The notes below the pieces were generated by a model. It ran no database searches, was not told the origin of the DNA, and worked only from the letters and a program-made list of their open reading frames with translations. From Helicocarpus griseus UAMH5409 (lineage: Eukaryota; Ascomycota; Eurotiomycetes; Onygenales; Ajellomycetaceae), in contig PDNB01000018.1 of assembly GCA_002573585.1 (NCBI GenBank), positions 62,001 to 126,000 of the forward strand: 64,000 nt of DNA, read 5' to 3'. Position numbers and translations under genes: made by a program. Below, piece by piece: positions 45,746 to 58,100 of the stretch (position 1 is its first letter; every line of letters starts with the position of its first letter).

Positions 45746-48658
45746 GGCGAGGTTGATTTGGAGCACGGTTCGTCGGTAGCCTTTCTAGTGTTGTTTGATC
45801 CTCAGGAATTTTCAACCTTTAACAGCTTGCTGCGGGGGGAATCTGCAAAGCACTCAGTATCTGGGACTAGATTCTCAAAGATAGAGCTCCAACAAACTTT
45901 GAAGCGTTTTGCGGAGAAGGGATGGATTTTACATACTGGGAACGGAATCAAACCAACTCGTCAAAAGAGAGTTCCCTGTCTTGTTGGGGGAACATGTTGA
46001 GAAAGATGCGGTGAGCTTCCTGCAGAGATTAGTACGAAGCTCAATTGGACAATACACGATCCGCGTTTTCAGACGATGGGAGTTGTCCGAGTTGAAGACG
46101 TGTCAGCCAATGATGGTTCTGCTTGATAACCAGGGGCTAATTCTTGGGCCAGATGGCCCATGTCCCTAACTTTGAGGGGTTGCCCTAGCCAAGTATATAC
46201 CCAGACTTTGCATTATTGGCCCAGCCCACAACAGGCTGCTGCTTGGTTGTGCTGAACAAGAGCAATGATCTGTTTTTGACTCTTCCTCAGTGTCTTCCTC
46301 ATATCGTCATACACATCCGCTTTGGGTTTGTAAAAATCTTCAAGTCCATCCTGTCGGATGTTTCCCCGCACTCTTCAACTAGTACGGCTCCAATCCCGGG
46401 CGGGGCGGGGTGATTTAACGACCCCAAAATACAGAGTACCTCGATCAAAATTTTTCTTATTGCCGGATTCAACCACTCTGAGCAATCTTATGCCAATGAA
46501 ACAAAAAAACATACCCCCAATATCCCCTTGGAGTACGGAGTACTCAGACCTGATAGGTTGCTGTTGGTAGAGGAATATGCACAGGGCTTGGCATACGGAA
46601 TTGACTTTCATAAATATAAATACCACAAGTCTTGCCAACCAGATGCATCCATTGATTGCTTAGAAACTCCGAGTCTTTTTGAATCAATTTCAATTACTCG
46701 AAATTCCACGATAGCCGTTCCACGGGTCAAGATGAGCCTCTGTGCTGGAACAAAACAACTACAATTCTTGTGCTTTAACGTCTTGGTTGTGGCCTCTGGG
46801 TTGAGAGCTAAGATCAGACTGAGTCTGATTGCACGGGCGATATTATCCCACCCTTTATATCTTTCAACATTATCACATTTCTCCCTAGCCACTTGAATGC
46901 CGCCGCGGCCATAGAAATTCCACGACTGCCATTCATAGTAACTACGGAGCTGACTTTTTTACTATATAATGTGCCAATGGCTGATTTCACCACTGGAACA
47001 CGGTTCCTTCTTTCAAATCGACTAGGCGAGCGGTCAGTCTGGAGCGCCGTCAGAGACAAGAGCTGGCTGGGCAAGCCCAGTGACGCCGTAGCAGCTTTGC
47101 CATTACCCAGAGAGCGGACAAGAAGAGCGTCATCCTCTTCGAATGTCCGTCTCTTATGACAAGCACCACTAGCACTTTTAAACCTCTGAACTAGGCGGTG
47201 TGAAGCATTACGGAAGCAACAAGAAATGCATCAGACAAACAAGCAATAATCCATGGCGCTTTTGAGTTATCTTTCATTAGTCTTTACGTGGCTATTTTTC
47301 TATAGGTTTTTGATACCTCTATACGTTTTACAGCCCTCCCAAACGCGGTTTTGTACATGTACATTAGGATTACTAACAGTCTCATGCTAGCTTCGTTCAC
47401 AAAGATATCTGCGGCATCCCTTCCAACGTTGCTCGAGCTACTTCAATGAAAACAAGGGGAACAGACTGCTTAAGGAGGGGGTTATCTACATCAGCGGCAT
47501 CAGTTCTAAATAGGGAGGGTGAAGGCCGTCTGAGTCAGGATTTTTTGACTTCCGGTAATGTGGACTCGGTCATAGTATGGAGAATTCAATGATCAAAGAT
47601 GTGGCACGGAACTTTTTTTTTTCTTTCTTTTTTTTTGTAGCCACTACCCCTTTGATTTAATGCTTGTATTTTAAGGCATGATACCCTCTCTTCGGTTTCT
47701 TTTTTGTGCATGTATTACAAGAGTGACATTCACCTTATTCGTTACGCACTGTCAACTGCACGGAGCTATTATACGTCAGGACTTCTATCTAGTATCGTAA
47801 TTTTTGGGAATAGGCGTTATTTCTTGCTATCGTAAATAAGAGAAGAAAAAGGAAAAATTTCTCAATTACATAGAAATTTAAAGAAAACAATAACATTAAG
47901 AACAGGCAGTTGCCACTTGCCAGGGGTAGTGGTCAACTTACCAAAGCAGGAGGATGGATAGAATTTCAAAATAGAGTTTGCGCACGGAGCAACTCCTAAA
48001 AATAAGCTTAAACGTCATCCCCACCAGGCATTCTCGTCCCTTAATACAACTTGCTGCGAGGTACTCTATACACAGCTCGCTTATTTGCGCGCTGATTCCT
48101 TAGAAACTCAAATTCCGTAAAAACATCTTGTTTTTCCTTTGGTCTCATCTGCACATAGTACGTCACAACTCGTGATAGCTCTACAGGAGTATTAGTATAC
48201 TAGCAGTATATCCCTGACCCGGCACTTCTCCATACTATCTGAGACTGTCATATTCATCTTATCTGGTAGATACTTTGTTTCGTATTTAGTGACAGGCTAT
48301 GGCTATTGCAGATCGGACCTATGATAGGGTAGTTTAAACCCTTTCGAGTGAGCTACTACTTCGACACTGTCAAGTCTCGGAGAAGCCAAACAGACCTGGA
48401 CGACTTCAGTCGAATAACGAATTTTCCCTCTTATCTCTACTTCACCTATGGCTACTTAATTATGAACAATTGACGGAGACCTTAACACACAGGTCCAGAG
48501 ATACCTTGTTCAACAATAAGCTTCTATCTAAATAACACCACTCATAATTACACCAACATTGCCCCTATCCCATCCCCACAGATCTAGGTATATGTATAGA
48601 TTATTATATACAGATAAGAAAATAACCGTAAAGTAGCTAAAGAATATCTCTAACTTAA
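45746..48658. other. 2.9-kb interval without a recognised gene
   Basis: AT-rich, with T tracts at about 47,611-47,637 and an imperfect relative of the 42-kb palindrome at 46531-46545. Short open frames around 46.4-47.1 kb on both strands give no recognisable protein. Confidence 0.45.
46531..46545. repeat. Inverted repeat GAGTAC-3-GTACTC
   Basis: A six-base perfect inverted repeat with a three-base spacer. It shares ACGGAGTACTC with the palindrome at 42064-42079. Confidence 0.75.
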
Positions 48659-50381
48659 CTAATCTTCAAGAGAGCTGGCAAGCTTCGCTTTTTCATCATC
48701 AGAATAAGAGGGCAGTGACTCTAGCGCGTTCAAATGTTGCCCTACTAATGGACTATTGACTCTTGCCGATGCCAACTTGGACTGAGTGTTTGATGGGATT
48801 TTGCTGCCCATGTGAGACGCACCATTTGACGCCAAGGCAGAAAAGATATGAGGGAATACCTGCTCGGCAACATCTCTTCCCCATAGGAAATCGAGATGCT
48901 CGTAGTGAGGAACCGATGCTGCGACTGTATGGTTAGGTAGCTCCTGTAACATTACATCAATGTCAACTAGGCTGTCATGACCCCCGTAAACAAGCACGAT
49001 TGGCGTCTTGATATTCTTCGTTGGAAACTTGGCCGGCTTATAGTAGCGGTTGTTATTACTAATGCTGACGGAGGGTGCCGCATCATCGTCGAACATTTGG
49101 AAGCTCTTGTTACGGATAATCTGGAACCAGTGCACGACCGATTTGGTGCTTGTAAATGAGTAGAGATGCGGGTAGGCGGCGAGCTTCTGGTCATTGTTGA
49201 TGTTATTGCCGCTCCAGTTGAAAAGAAACGAGAGAGCCATGTCGATTATGCGGACAAAGATGGGAGGGTAGAGAATCGTCTGCCACATGGGGGTGGAGCT
49301 AAGAATGCTTCGGCGTCCAAAGGCTAGGAAGAGAACGTCTGGCGATGCTTTCATGAGAGCGTCAACGACACCATTGGAAAGCCCGGCTGGAGACATTGCT
49401 GGGGCCAGTGCTATGAACAAGTTGACCTTCTGGTTGAGCGTTGGGTGAATAGACAGCGTTGCAAATGCTTGCGCGGTGCCTTGGGAGAACCCGATATATG
49501 ATAACGACTTTTGCGAAGTGACCGATAATATATATTCGATGCTGTCGGGAATATCGTGAAAAGCAAACTGGTCCATGGAGAAATTCCAGAAAGCTGTCGA
49601 AGAGGGGGCGTAGGTTGTACACTTCTTTGAGTATTTATTTCCCCTATTATTCCCCAGCCACACATCATACCCTTGCTCGACGAGCTGGAACGGGAGACAG
49701 CGTTCTTCAGTTGTCAAACAAACCCATACTTCGCTATTCATGAGCAGCCCATGGTGGAGATAAACCACTGGCTTCTGAGGAGTCCCCTCGCCGGCGTTTA
49801 TCTTAAGGAACTCTTCCCCTTTCCTCCGTGAGAGCCTGTGTAGACCGAGAAGATAGCCATCGCCAGTTTGTACTATATGCTCTTCCGCCTCGTAGCCCCA
49901 GAGAGCACACAGCTCTACAAAGTCAGATGCTCGCGCTATCCTTCCTGAAGCTGTTGTTTGCTTTGCCCGCAGGAGGCGTCCTTGCGGCGAGGCTAAGACA
50001 TTGAAGAGGCGTTTGGATTGCCAGTAGCAGAATTGTATCACCGGTTGAGCTGTACGGCGTTAGAATCTTATCTAAATATATAACATCATTGATCACTGAA
50101 ATACTTACGGAGACAGAATGTGACGATATGCAAGAATCCCTCGATGAAGATCAATGCGAGAGAACTGAACAGAGCGAGATATTCGTTCCTGGACAATACG
50201 AAACACCATTAGACCACGCAGTCAGATAACACCCAAAAGCAAAATAGAACAAAACTCTATCAAGTTATGTTTCCTTTTTCTTAAAGAACCGCGGAACTCA
50301 AATGCCCCCTATCATAGATCGTGAAACCCAAGTTTGTTCTACTCACCAGAACAGCCTCCCAATGACAGGAACGCGCGCCAT
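48659..50381 (-). CDS. Membrane-anchored acid lipase / steryl esterase (Tgl1/Yeh family), 501 aa
   Basis: Three exons: 50381-50347, 50188-50109 and 50049-48659, with introns of 158 and 59 bp. An N-terminal hydrophobic segment (about 17-38, L-A-L-F-S-S-L-A-L-I-F-I) is a likely membrane anchor. Then comes the AB-hydrolase-associated lipase start (G-Y-E-A-E-E-H ... D-G-Y-L-L-G-L-H-R), the oxyanion H-H-G-L-L, W-L-G-N-N-R-G-N, the nucleophile elbow G-F-S-Q-G (Ser 217), and an acid/base pair in G-G-H-D-S-L-V-D and H-Y-E-H-L-D-F. These define the acid-lipase clan that hydrolyses steryl esters or triacylglycerols at lipid droplets or ER. Which lipid it prefers cannot be read from the sequence. It is divergent from the Pet191 gene across 445 bp. 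Confidence 0.9.
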
Positions 50382-50826
50382 ACTTCAAATTTATTATTCG
50401 ACGACACAGTTAGTTCCAAAGTCATAGACTGCAGATTTTGGTTATTGCTCCATCAGTAGCTATTTTTGCAGAGAAAGATAGAAACAAGATAGATATGTTT
50501 GATGTTGAGGTTCGCATGTCACGGTTCAGGGTCTGGCGACCAACTCGACGTCATCAGGCATTCACATGCGCCAGTCCCAAACAGGGAAAGTTTGTCGCTC
50601 GATTATGTCAGCTAACGCCAATCCACTACTAACCTCTTATGAATTAGCGCCAAAGTCACGGCTCTCTTCCGCGGCGCGGGATTATCACTCGGCGCTTTTC
50701 CCTGGATATCTTCCGCAATACTCGAAGGACCTTGTTAAGCGACAGTTGTTGCATGTCTTTTTCATTCGACATTCGCTTTATGTATATGTAACTTGTGGGC
50801 GAAGAGTACCAAACGAATCCCTCACA
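50382..50826. promoter_or_regulatory. 445-bp divergent promoter: lipase / Pet191
   Basis: A head-to-head intergenic region shared by the lipase (-) and the cytochrome oxidase assembly gene (+). No specific site was recognised. Confidence 0.5.
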
Positions 50827-51449
50827 ATGCCCAGCTCCTGCAAGGATATCCGTATGTCATATCTCCTCCGCCCGCCTCCAATTATCAAGTCCCAATTGAT
50901 AGGGCATATTCGTTCCCTGCGCTTCTGAACTACTCATTGAATCAAGTGGCTACAATCGCTAACAAATCTCCAATTTCCTCCCCCTTAAAATTCAGGTCTC
51001 GCACTAGCCCAATGCCTCCAACAATCCGACTGCATAATGGTCCACGAGAAAACACCACAAGAATGCCTAAGACCCCCCTACCTCGAAGAGTTACCCGTGA
51101 AATGCCAACAATTGCGCCAGGGCCTTAGCGATTGCAAGTGCGTGATATAGCATTATGCCTTTCTCCGACCCCTACAGCCTAGATGTTTCCCCTTCGCCGC
51201 ATAGCCTAGGGCCCCCTTTCCACTAACAAAAAACAATGATGCAGACGAGGAATGGTAGACATGCGCAAGCGCTTCCGCGGAAATCAGCCAATCGCACTGG
51301 GCAGAGAAGTCGACCCGACCACTGGCGAAGTTATCGAGAAGAGGACACCCGTCGGTCAGATGTATGGCGGCAAGCCCGCGTTTCAACCCGTCAAGGAGAT
51401 TAGTGGGGATGAGGTGCAGATGGATCCGGAGAAGACGAGGGGTTTGTGA
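50827..51449 (+). CDS. PET191: Cytochrome c oxidase assembly factor Pet191/COA5, 123 aa
   Basis: Three exons: 50827-50851, 50996-51137 and 51245-51449; introns of 144 and 107 bp. The protein begins M-P-S-S-C-K-D-I-R-L-A-L-A-Q-C, and its six cysteines fall at 5, 15, 21, 32, 45 and 55, giving CX9C, CX10C and CX9C spacings of the Pet191 family. R-G-M-V-D-M-R-K-R-F-R-G-N follows, highly conserved in this family. These proteins reside in the mitochondrial intermembrane space, are imported by oxidative folding, and are needed to assemble complex IV. The C-terminal ~50 residues extend beyond the cysteine core. The split of the first exon after eight codons explains why it is easily missed. Confidence 0.93.
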
Positions 51450-52070
51450 GTGTTTGTGAGGTTCTAGGTAGTTGGTAGTGGGTTACTTTGATGTACTCCG
51501 CGGACTTGGAGTGGGACGTCTAGAGCGGTTGTGCGCCGTGCATAGGCGGCGTTGTTGTCTTCAATTGAGGGTTTTGTTTGTTTTGGCATTGGCGTTTGGG
51601 GTACTTTTTTCGGTTGAATGGGGGGTTGGCTGTTGTGCTTCTTGTGGTTTGGATGTACATGTACAGTATGGTGGGCATCTACTCCTGTGAGGAGGTTTTT
51701 ATGAAATGTATTTATATACAGTGTATCATGACCAGTGAGTGTTCCTACATATCCTGCTCCGGCGCCTCCTATTTACATAGCATTCAAGAGTTAGCTAGGA
51801 TAGAAGTATTATCCATTTATCTGGTTTAAGGTTGCGTAAATATGAAGACAGCAAGGAAAATAACAGCAGTGAACAATATACACCGTAAGCTTTAGAATAC
51901 AAGACAGAAATGGAACGGAGGGGAATATCTCTTTATTTTTTTGGAAATCCATCTCTTCCGTCGTCGAGTACAATTCGATAACAATCCTGAAGAGAAAACA
52001 AAAACAAAAACAAAAAGGCTCTATAAAACCTCGCAATAATAAAAAAACATAACAATCTACATGAAACATT
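51450..52070. other. Gene-free interval, convergent 3' flanks
   Basis: Between the Pet191 gene (+) and the Wbp1 gene (-). GT-rich on the plus strand near 51.5-51.7 kb. An AAAAAC run lies near 51,995-52,014. Confidence 0.5.
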
Positions 52071-53693
52071 TCATTGGCCCTTCTTTAGCCGGCTCTCCGC
52101 CGTCTCTGGCGGCGCCGAGTATAACCATACAGCGACGAAAACTAGGAAGCCACCGATAACAGACCACAAGCCCGCAATCCAAACCCAGCCGCCAGTAATC
52201 TTCCAACTACGTGGCCACTCATCGTGAGCAAAGTGTCGGACGGTGACCTCTTCCTTCACATCGACGTTGGTGAGGAATGGTCGCTTGTAGTTAACGCGGA
52301 AGGAAAAAATGCCATGTTGGTCGGGCAGGGTGAAGGAAGTGCTGTAGATGGTGCTGTTTGCGGTTTTTGTAACCGGGTTGAGACTGAGGCGGTGGAACGG
52401 AGAGAGCATGGTGAATTCGAGTTGGACAGCGTCTTCTGCAGGGGTTTCAAAGGGAACGTAGTGGTCGTAGTCGTACTCGGAGAGCTCGATGTTGTATGTC
52501 TGTTGGGCATAGATGTCAACATATTACAAACAAGAAACAATGTATTTGAGGTTTAAACATACCACATCGTTCTTTATCCTATAGATGGAAGGGTTCAATT
52601 CCCCGGATTCATTCGAGGGAGCCACCTCCCCAACCCCATCAGCGCTCAGGTAATGCTGCACTTTCCCAACCTTGACCACACCCGTCTCCTTGAATGTCCA
52701 GGCGCTAATTTGCTTTGCAAACTCCCTATTCATTGTCTGCGTCTTCTTTCCATCCTTCAGACCCTTGACGCTCGCGGAGAACCACTTGTCCTCAAGGCTC
52801 TCCACAGAGCCCAGCACCGTAAACCGTGCCGAGTTTCTAGCCTGCATTGTTGACACCAGCGAGATTTGCGATCCAGAAGCAAACGAATCTTCCACAGTCT
52901 GCACCTGCTCTTTCGTATCATAGCTATATGCCGTCTCCGGAGCTCGGAGGATAGGAGCCAGCAATGGGCTCGCAGCCCCCAATGACTGGCCCGCAGTTCT
53001 GGGGAAGGCGACGATTCCCTCGCCGGAGAAATAGGATTTCAGATCTGGGCGGAGTGATTGGGGTCGGGGAAGGAGGAGAACGTCATGTTGTTCGGGGGAG
53101 GAGAGGGTGTCGTAGTTGAAGTGGTCGACGACGAGGGCGTTGCGGTCGGGGGAGAGGTTGATGTCCAGCTCCAGGAGGAGCGAATTGACTGCGCTGGGTA
53201 TCGGTGAGCCGCCGGATAGTGCGAGGAGAATGTTTCCTTCGTTGTTGATAAAGCTGAGGAGGATTTGGGGAGTCAAGGCAGGTCCGAGTCCTGTATGTCC
53301 AACAGCTGTTTTAGTCTGGTCTCCCGTCAATTGGGCGCGACCGCAACACGTACTGACCTTTGGACTTTGGAGGGAAGAGAATGAGATGGTCATAAGCTCT
53401 TTCTCCATGCTTGAAGAGCGCTAGCTGCTCGTCCTTGGGTGATTGGAAGGATATTGAGTAACCCCGACCTGTATACATACAGATGTAAATGGTAAGCTTG
53501 TATACTCAAAACATAACCAATTATTCTTCTAGTGGAATAGAAAATTACCTTCTAAGTCCTTCCAAAGTATCGAGAACTGGTCCTTTTCTGCGACATCCTC
53601 TAGAATGGCCAGTAGCCGATTGCCAGAGCTGCTCAGCGCATGCACGACAGCTCCCCAGAGCCCCAAGAGAAGTAGAGAAAGAAGCCACCGCAT
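52071..53693 (-). CDS. WBP1: Oligosaccharyltransferase subunit Wbp1/OST48, 470 aa
   Basis: Four exons: 53693-53549, 53468-53358, 53290-52563 and 52499-52071; introns of 80, 67 and 63 bp. A cleavable signal peptide (residues 1-19, M-R-W-L-L-S-L-L-L-L) is followed by a lumenal domain with family landmarks (L-A-I-L-E-D, H-L-I-L-F-P, G-N-I-L-L-A-L-S-G, V-V-D-H-F-N-Y-D), then one C-terminal membrane span (V-W-I-A-G-L-W-S-V-I-G-G) and a short tail ending K-K-G-Q, a KKXX-type ER retrieval signal. Wbp1 is an essential non-catalytic subunit of the complex that transfers the lipid-linked glycan to Asn in the ER. Length and topology are as expected. It is divergent from the complex I subunit gene across 438 bp. 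Confidence 0.93.
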
Positions 53694-54131
53694 TGTTGAT
53701 ATAGGGCTGGTCCGCGCGGGGAGGCGGACGGGAGGGGAAGGAGGAGATTAAGCAGAGGAGAAGAGTATTTCAATTGTCCAGCCGTAAGTAATAGACCACT
53801 CAATTCCTCATGTCTGTCTGACAGTCTCGGTTCGGATGTTGTATTGTATTGTCGTAGTTCTCCATGAACAAGCAACGTGGTGATCCCAAAGACGCCAAGC
53901 CCCGGTCCCTCCAATCAGCTCCATTTCGGATAAGCCGCAGACAAACATCAACCTTCTCCATCTTCAACTTCAACTTCTCCAACTTCATCCTCCTCTCCTC
54001 ACCACCTCCCCCTCCGCAGCTTGCGGCCACTTCTCATCCTCACCTCCACCCCCTCTCCGTACCCCGAAACCCCTCAATTGAACCCCTCCCCGCGGCATCG
54101 TCGGCCACCCGGGCCATCCATCTCATCCACA
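53694..54131. promoter_or_regulatory. 438-bp divergent promoter: Wbp1 / complex I 9.5-kDa subunit
   Basis: Separates two head-to-head start codons. The plus strand is C/T-rich toward the complex I gene (about 53,940-54,130), a typical fungal leader. Confidence 0.5.
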
Positions 54132-54603
54132 ATGTCCGCACCACACTTCTGGTCCACGCCCTTCCGCTACATGCGCTGGGCCGCCCACGAGAAGCCAGCC
54201 ATCTTCTTCAGCATCATCATAGGCTCCATGGGCCCCGTCGCCCTCGTCACCGTGCCCCCTCTCAGACGCTATCTCGGCGATGTGGATCCCCCGCCAATTC
54301 CCATGACTTATCCCAGTACGTTTCTTCCTCTTCTGCTTTGGTGTTTGTCTTGTCTTGTCTTGCCTCTCTTCTGGTCTGCGTCATGGAATTGCTTTGGTCT
54401 TGCCCTTTTCCTTGTTCCTCTATGTCTACGCTGGGCCGGCTTTCGTTGCGTTTCGGGAAAATCCGTGTGGACCTCCGTGGGGGATGCATTGTTTTGAAAG
54501 AAAACCTGAGTTCGAACAAATGGCTAACTAGTCCCTCCCTCAATTGCAATTTCTAGTTCCTCCTGGGCCAAGAAAGATTCCTGAAGGATATGATGATGAA
54601 TAA
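54132..54603 (+). CDS. NADH:ubiquinone oxidoreductase 9.5-kDa subunit, 76 aa
   Basis: Two exons, 54132-54315 and 54557-54603, separated by a 241-bp intron (GTACGT donor, TTCTAG acceptor), phase 1 on both sides. The product is the small single-span accessory subunit of mitochondrial complex I known as NUO-9.5 in Neurospora: aromatic N terminus (F-W-S-T-P-F-R-Y-M-R-W-A), a membrane segment (A-I-F-F-S-I-I-I-G-S-M-G-P-V-A-L), P-P-L-R-R-Y-L-G-D, P-I-P-M-T-Y-P and the terminal G-P-R-K ... G-Y-D-D-E. The last 15 codons lie in the second exon. Length is normal for the family. Confidence 0.92.
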
Positions 54604-55138
54604 CTGGGTAATTCGAATCGCGCAAGCACCAATGGCCGGAGACGATCGAGTGTCTTAAAATCTAGACGTGAGCGGCAGGCGGATACAAAACCCCCTCTCA
54701 CATTCGCAGTTGATCGATCACGGCGGGACCTTTTTCCGGAAGCAGAACGGCGTTGATCGATGTCTAATAATGACTGAGAAAAAAAAATATCTTGTTGGAA
54801 AAGGGGCAGTCTGGCGGGAGTTGTCTGGGATATGGGCTATTTGCGGCCACTGCGCAATGAGGAAATCAGACGACTCCGCTCAGTTCTCGTCTTCCATCTG
54901 AACAAAGCAGTAGCTGCACAAGGGGGAAGAATTGCTGTTTCACAATTTCTACAGAGCTATTTCCTTTGTCTTGTACCTGTACATACATCAACATATACAT
55001 CTCTTTATAACTCTCCCGTGTCCCGCGGCGTCAGGCAAGCTTCCTATAATGGCTTCTATGGTTCATTTCCTGCGAAAAGTTAACTACTATAATACCAACC
55101 ACAGCATCGTGTAATGTATAGCAGCCATCTCTTGAGAG
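54604..55138. other. Gene-free interval, convergent 3' flanks
   Basis: Between the complex I subunit gene (+) and the NLR gene (-). No coding signal. Confidence 0.5.
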
Positions 55139-58100
55139 CTAATCAACATCATCGTCGTTGTCCTCGCTCTCTATCTTACTAGATTTTCGACCAGCTTGTT
55201 TCAACCCTGCTAGCAAGAGAGGCTCAGAGAATACACCGCTTTCCGGCCTTCTAATATCTTGCTGATTGGCCGACGAAAGTCTCTCACTGGATATCTCAGC
55301 AGGGGCTGGGTTCGAGTCTCTGTCGCCGCCCACGGGCGACGGAGACTGGAGATGCCTGAGGTAATTCTTATAACGCTCTAATTCCGCGATAGCAGCAAGG
55401 GTATCAGGATGATCGGGACCGGACACCTCCTGTCGCATTCGGACATAAGCCTCTGACATTGATAACGCCTCTGAGTGCCGATTCAAACGTTGAAATATGT
55501 TGGATATAAACCGCAACCTGTTAAAGGTATCTGGATGTTCAGGGCCAAGGGTCGCCTTGGAGGCTTCCAAGGCCTCAATCTCCATGTTTGCTGCTTCAAC
55601 CCGTCGCCCTTGGTTCCAGTACGTCGCCGCTAAATTGTTCATCGTCTTGAGAGCTTCTGGATGGAGAGGCCCAGGCGACACTTTGTATAGTTTTAGAGCC
55701 TGAAGAAATGTATTTTCCGCTTCTACTAACCGTCCCTGATCAAGGTATAGATAACCCAAGTCACTCATTGCCACCAGCGTCCCTAAATGTCCAGCGCCCC
55801 GTACTCTCTTGGATGTCTGGACGACATGAACTTGCAACCGCACTGCATCCGCCCACCGCCGTAAACACCCATAAGTCGCTGCTAGAGAGGCCATGGTCGT
55901 AAGAGTAATTGAACCCCCCGGTTCAAGTTCAGCTTCACATATTTTCAACGCTTCAATTCCTAGCTTTTCCGCCTCTAAAAATCGTCCCTCGCGCCGGTAG
56001 ATACCTGCCAGGTTATTCATTCGAGCCAGCGTGGTGAGGTCGCCCGGTCCAAACATTGTTCTGCATATATTTATCATCTGCACCTCTAGGTCTTCTGCTT
56101 CCGCCCATTGCTTCTGTCTTCGATAGGTGTTTGCCACCCAGAACAAACTAGACAGCGTTTTGTAATGGTCTTTTCCATACTCATTCAGTCTTTCGTCTGC
56201 AACTGGCTTGAACAGAGCATACGCTTCAGTAAATCTGCTGTCCCTGTAAAGACACTTGCCAACTTTATGACTCAACTCTTGCCTCCACCTCGTATGTTTG
56301 TGGAACTCCTTGCTCTGAAGGAGGAATTGGGCGTGAGGCAGATACTCTCGCCAGAGCATACGGTTTTCATACGAAGCAAAAGGGAATATATCTTCCAGTC
56401 GTTTTCCTGTATCAACAAGCCACTTTTCCAGAGATCCATTATTCCTCAACCAGTTCCTCGTTGCTAAATGGACAAGCCGATGGAGGCTGACGGACTGATC
56501 ATTACTCTGTCCTGTAACAAACGAATACGCTTTAAGGAGGCCGAGTGCGTTTCGCTGCTTGATAGGCGAGTCAGTCGGCGGGAGAAGTGATAGAGGGATG
56601 TCTCTAGGATCGATACATGACATGAATGACAAATAGTCCGTCGCCAGAGAATTTAGTTTCTGGATATGCTGAAAAGAAACCAGCCAAGTGGCAGCGACTG
56701 GATTGTTGATATCCGCATATCTCCATTCGTCCTCAAAATCTTGGCTTAGTAGTTCGACCATCACTGTTTCCTGGTTTCTAAGGAGTGAAAGGTACGTGGA
56801 AAGAGACGTTTCGGTTTCGTTGATGTAATTCGCAGCTTGTATGATAGCCAGGGGTAAACAGCTAAGCTCATGCAGAAGCAGACGAAATGCATCGTCGTCG
56901 TCGACCAAATCCTTGCGAATTAGAGACATTCTCAGGAGGTCCGCGGCCATATCTTCGCCCATCTCAAGTAACTTGATAATCTCCGGGCCGACCAGCTTTA
57001 TAGCAAGCTGTTGGTTCCGCGTAGTGAAAAGAACGAAGCCGTTTTTGCTGTGCGGGATGCAAGACTTGAGCGCAGGAGAAGAATCCCCAATATTCATCCA
57101 CATATCATTGTCATCCGCATTGTCGATTATTAGTAACCACGGACCAGCTTCTTCGGAGCTCAAAAATTCCTTGACTCGAAACTTCGCATTCATAGGCGTT
57201 ACATCCTGTAGCCCTGAATGTTCACTAATATTCATAAATCCCTGTTCAACCGTCTCCACGCTGGTTGCGGGTATCCAAAAGACAGAGCGATCCGGTTCCT
57301 TCTCCCGGATCTCATATGCAACCTCAAGCGCAACTTGGGTCTTACCCATCCCTCCTAAACCTGAGATTGCCATTTTCCGAGTCCGATCCTTGCTAAGGAT
57401 GGCATCTATAAGTCGATTCACTTGATCGTGACGTCCAACAAATCTAGGATTTCGTTCAAAGGGAACCATCCACGATGATTTCTGGGGCGCTTGGTTCTGC
57501 CGGGGCTGATTCACTGGAACCACAGCGAGAAGGACTTTTGTATAGGCGGCAGCCCCCAGAGCTGCGTAGCCCTGCCATTGTTCGTTCTTATGAGAATCCG
57601 AGTAGTCGCATATGCCTCGAATAACCAGACATGGCAGTTGGTTCATCAAGCCAGCCGCTTCCATCTCAAAGCACAAAATATCATGTTCTTTGGCGAGGCG
57701 ATCCCGTGTTTTCCCATGCTTCATGACCTGGTTGCCAGAAGCTATGAGACCATAGTGGATTTCGGGCTTGTCCGAAGTCCTTGGGGCTCGTTGTACAAGG
57801 TGTCTCTTATTGCAGCTTATGCAAGTGTCCTCGGTTTCGGGATGATCGTAGCTTGCATCAAATAGCACATCGTGCTCCTGGGACGGTCTTGAGCATCGCG
57901 CCTTCAACTCCGCACTCATATTAAGCAATGTATCAGATATCACCTCTGACAGACCCTGACGACCACCTAGCAGTTCCTCCGTCTGCACTCTAGATATCGC
58001 ATTCAAGAGAATCTGAGGCGGTTGGTTCATCATGCCCGTCTGCCGAAACCTCCCATCGGAGACCGTCTTCCCATAGTCATATTGGACCACCCCACTGAAA

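Noticed and set aside
55300..55325. GGTTCGAGTC-like tRNA B-box on the minus-strand gene region
   Set aside because: It lies inside the NLR coding sequence, with no A-box or cloverleaf at the right distance.
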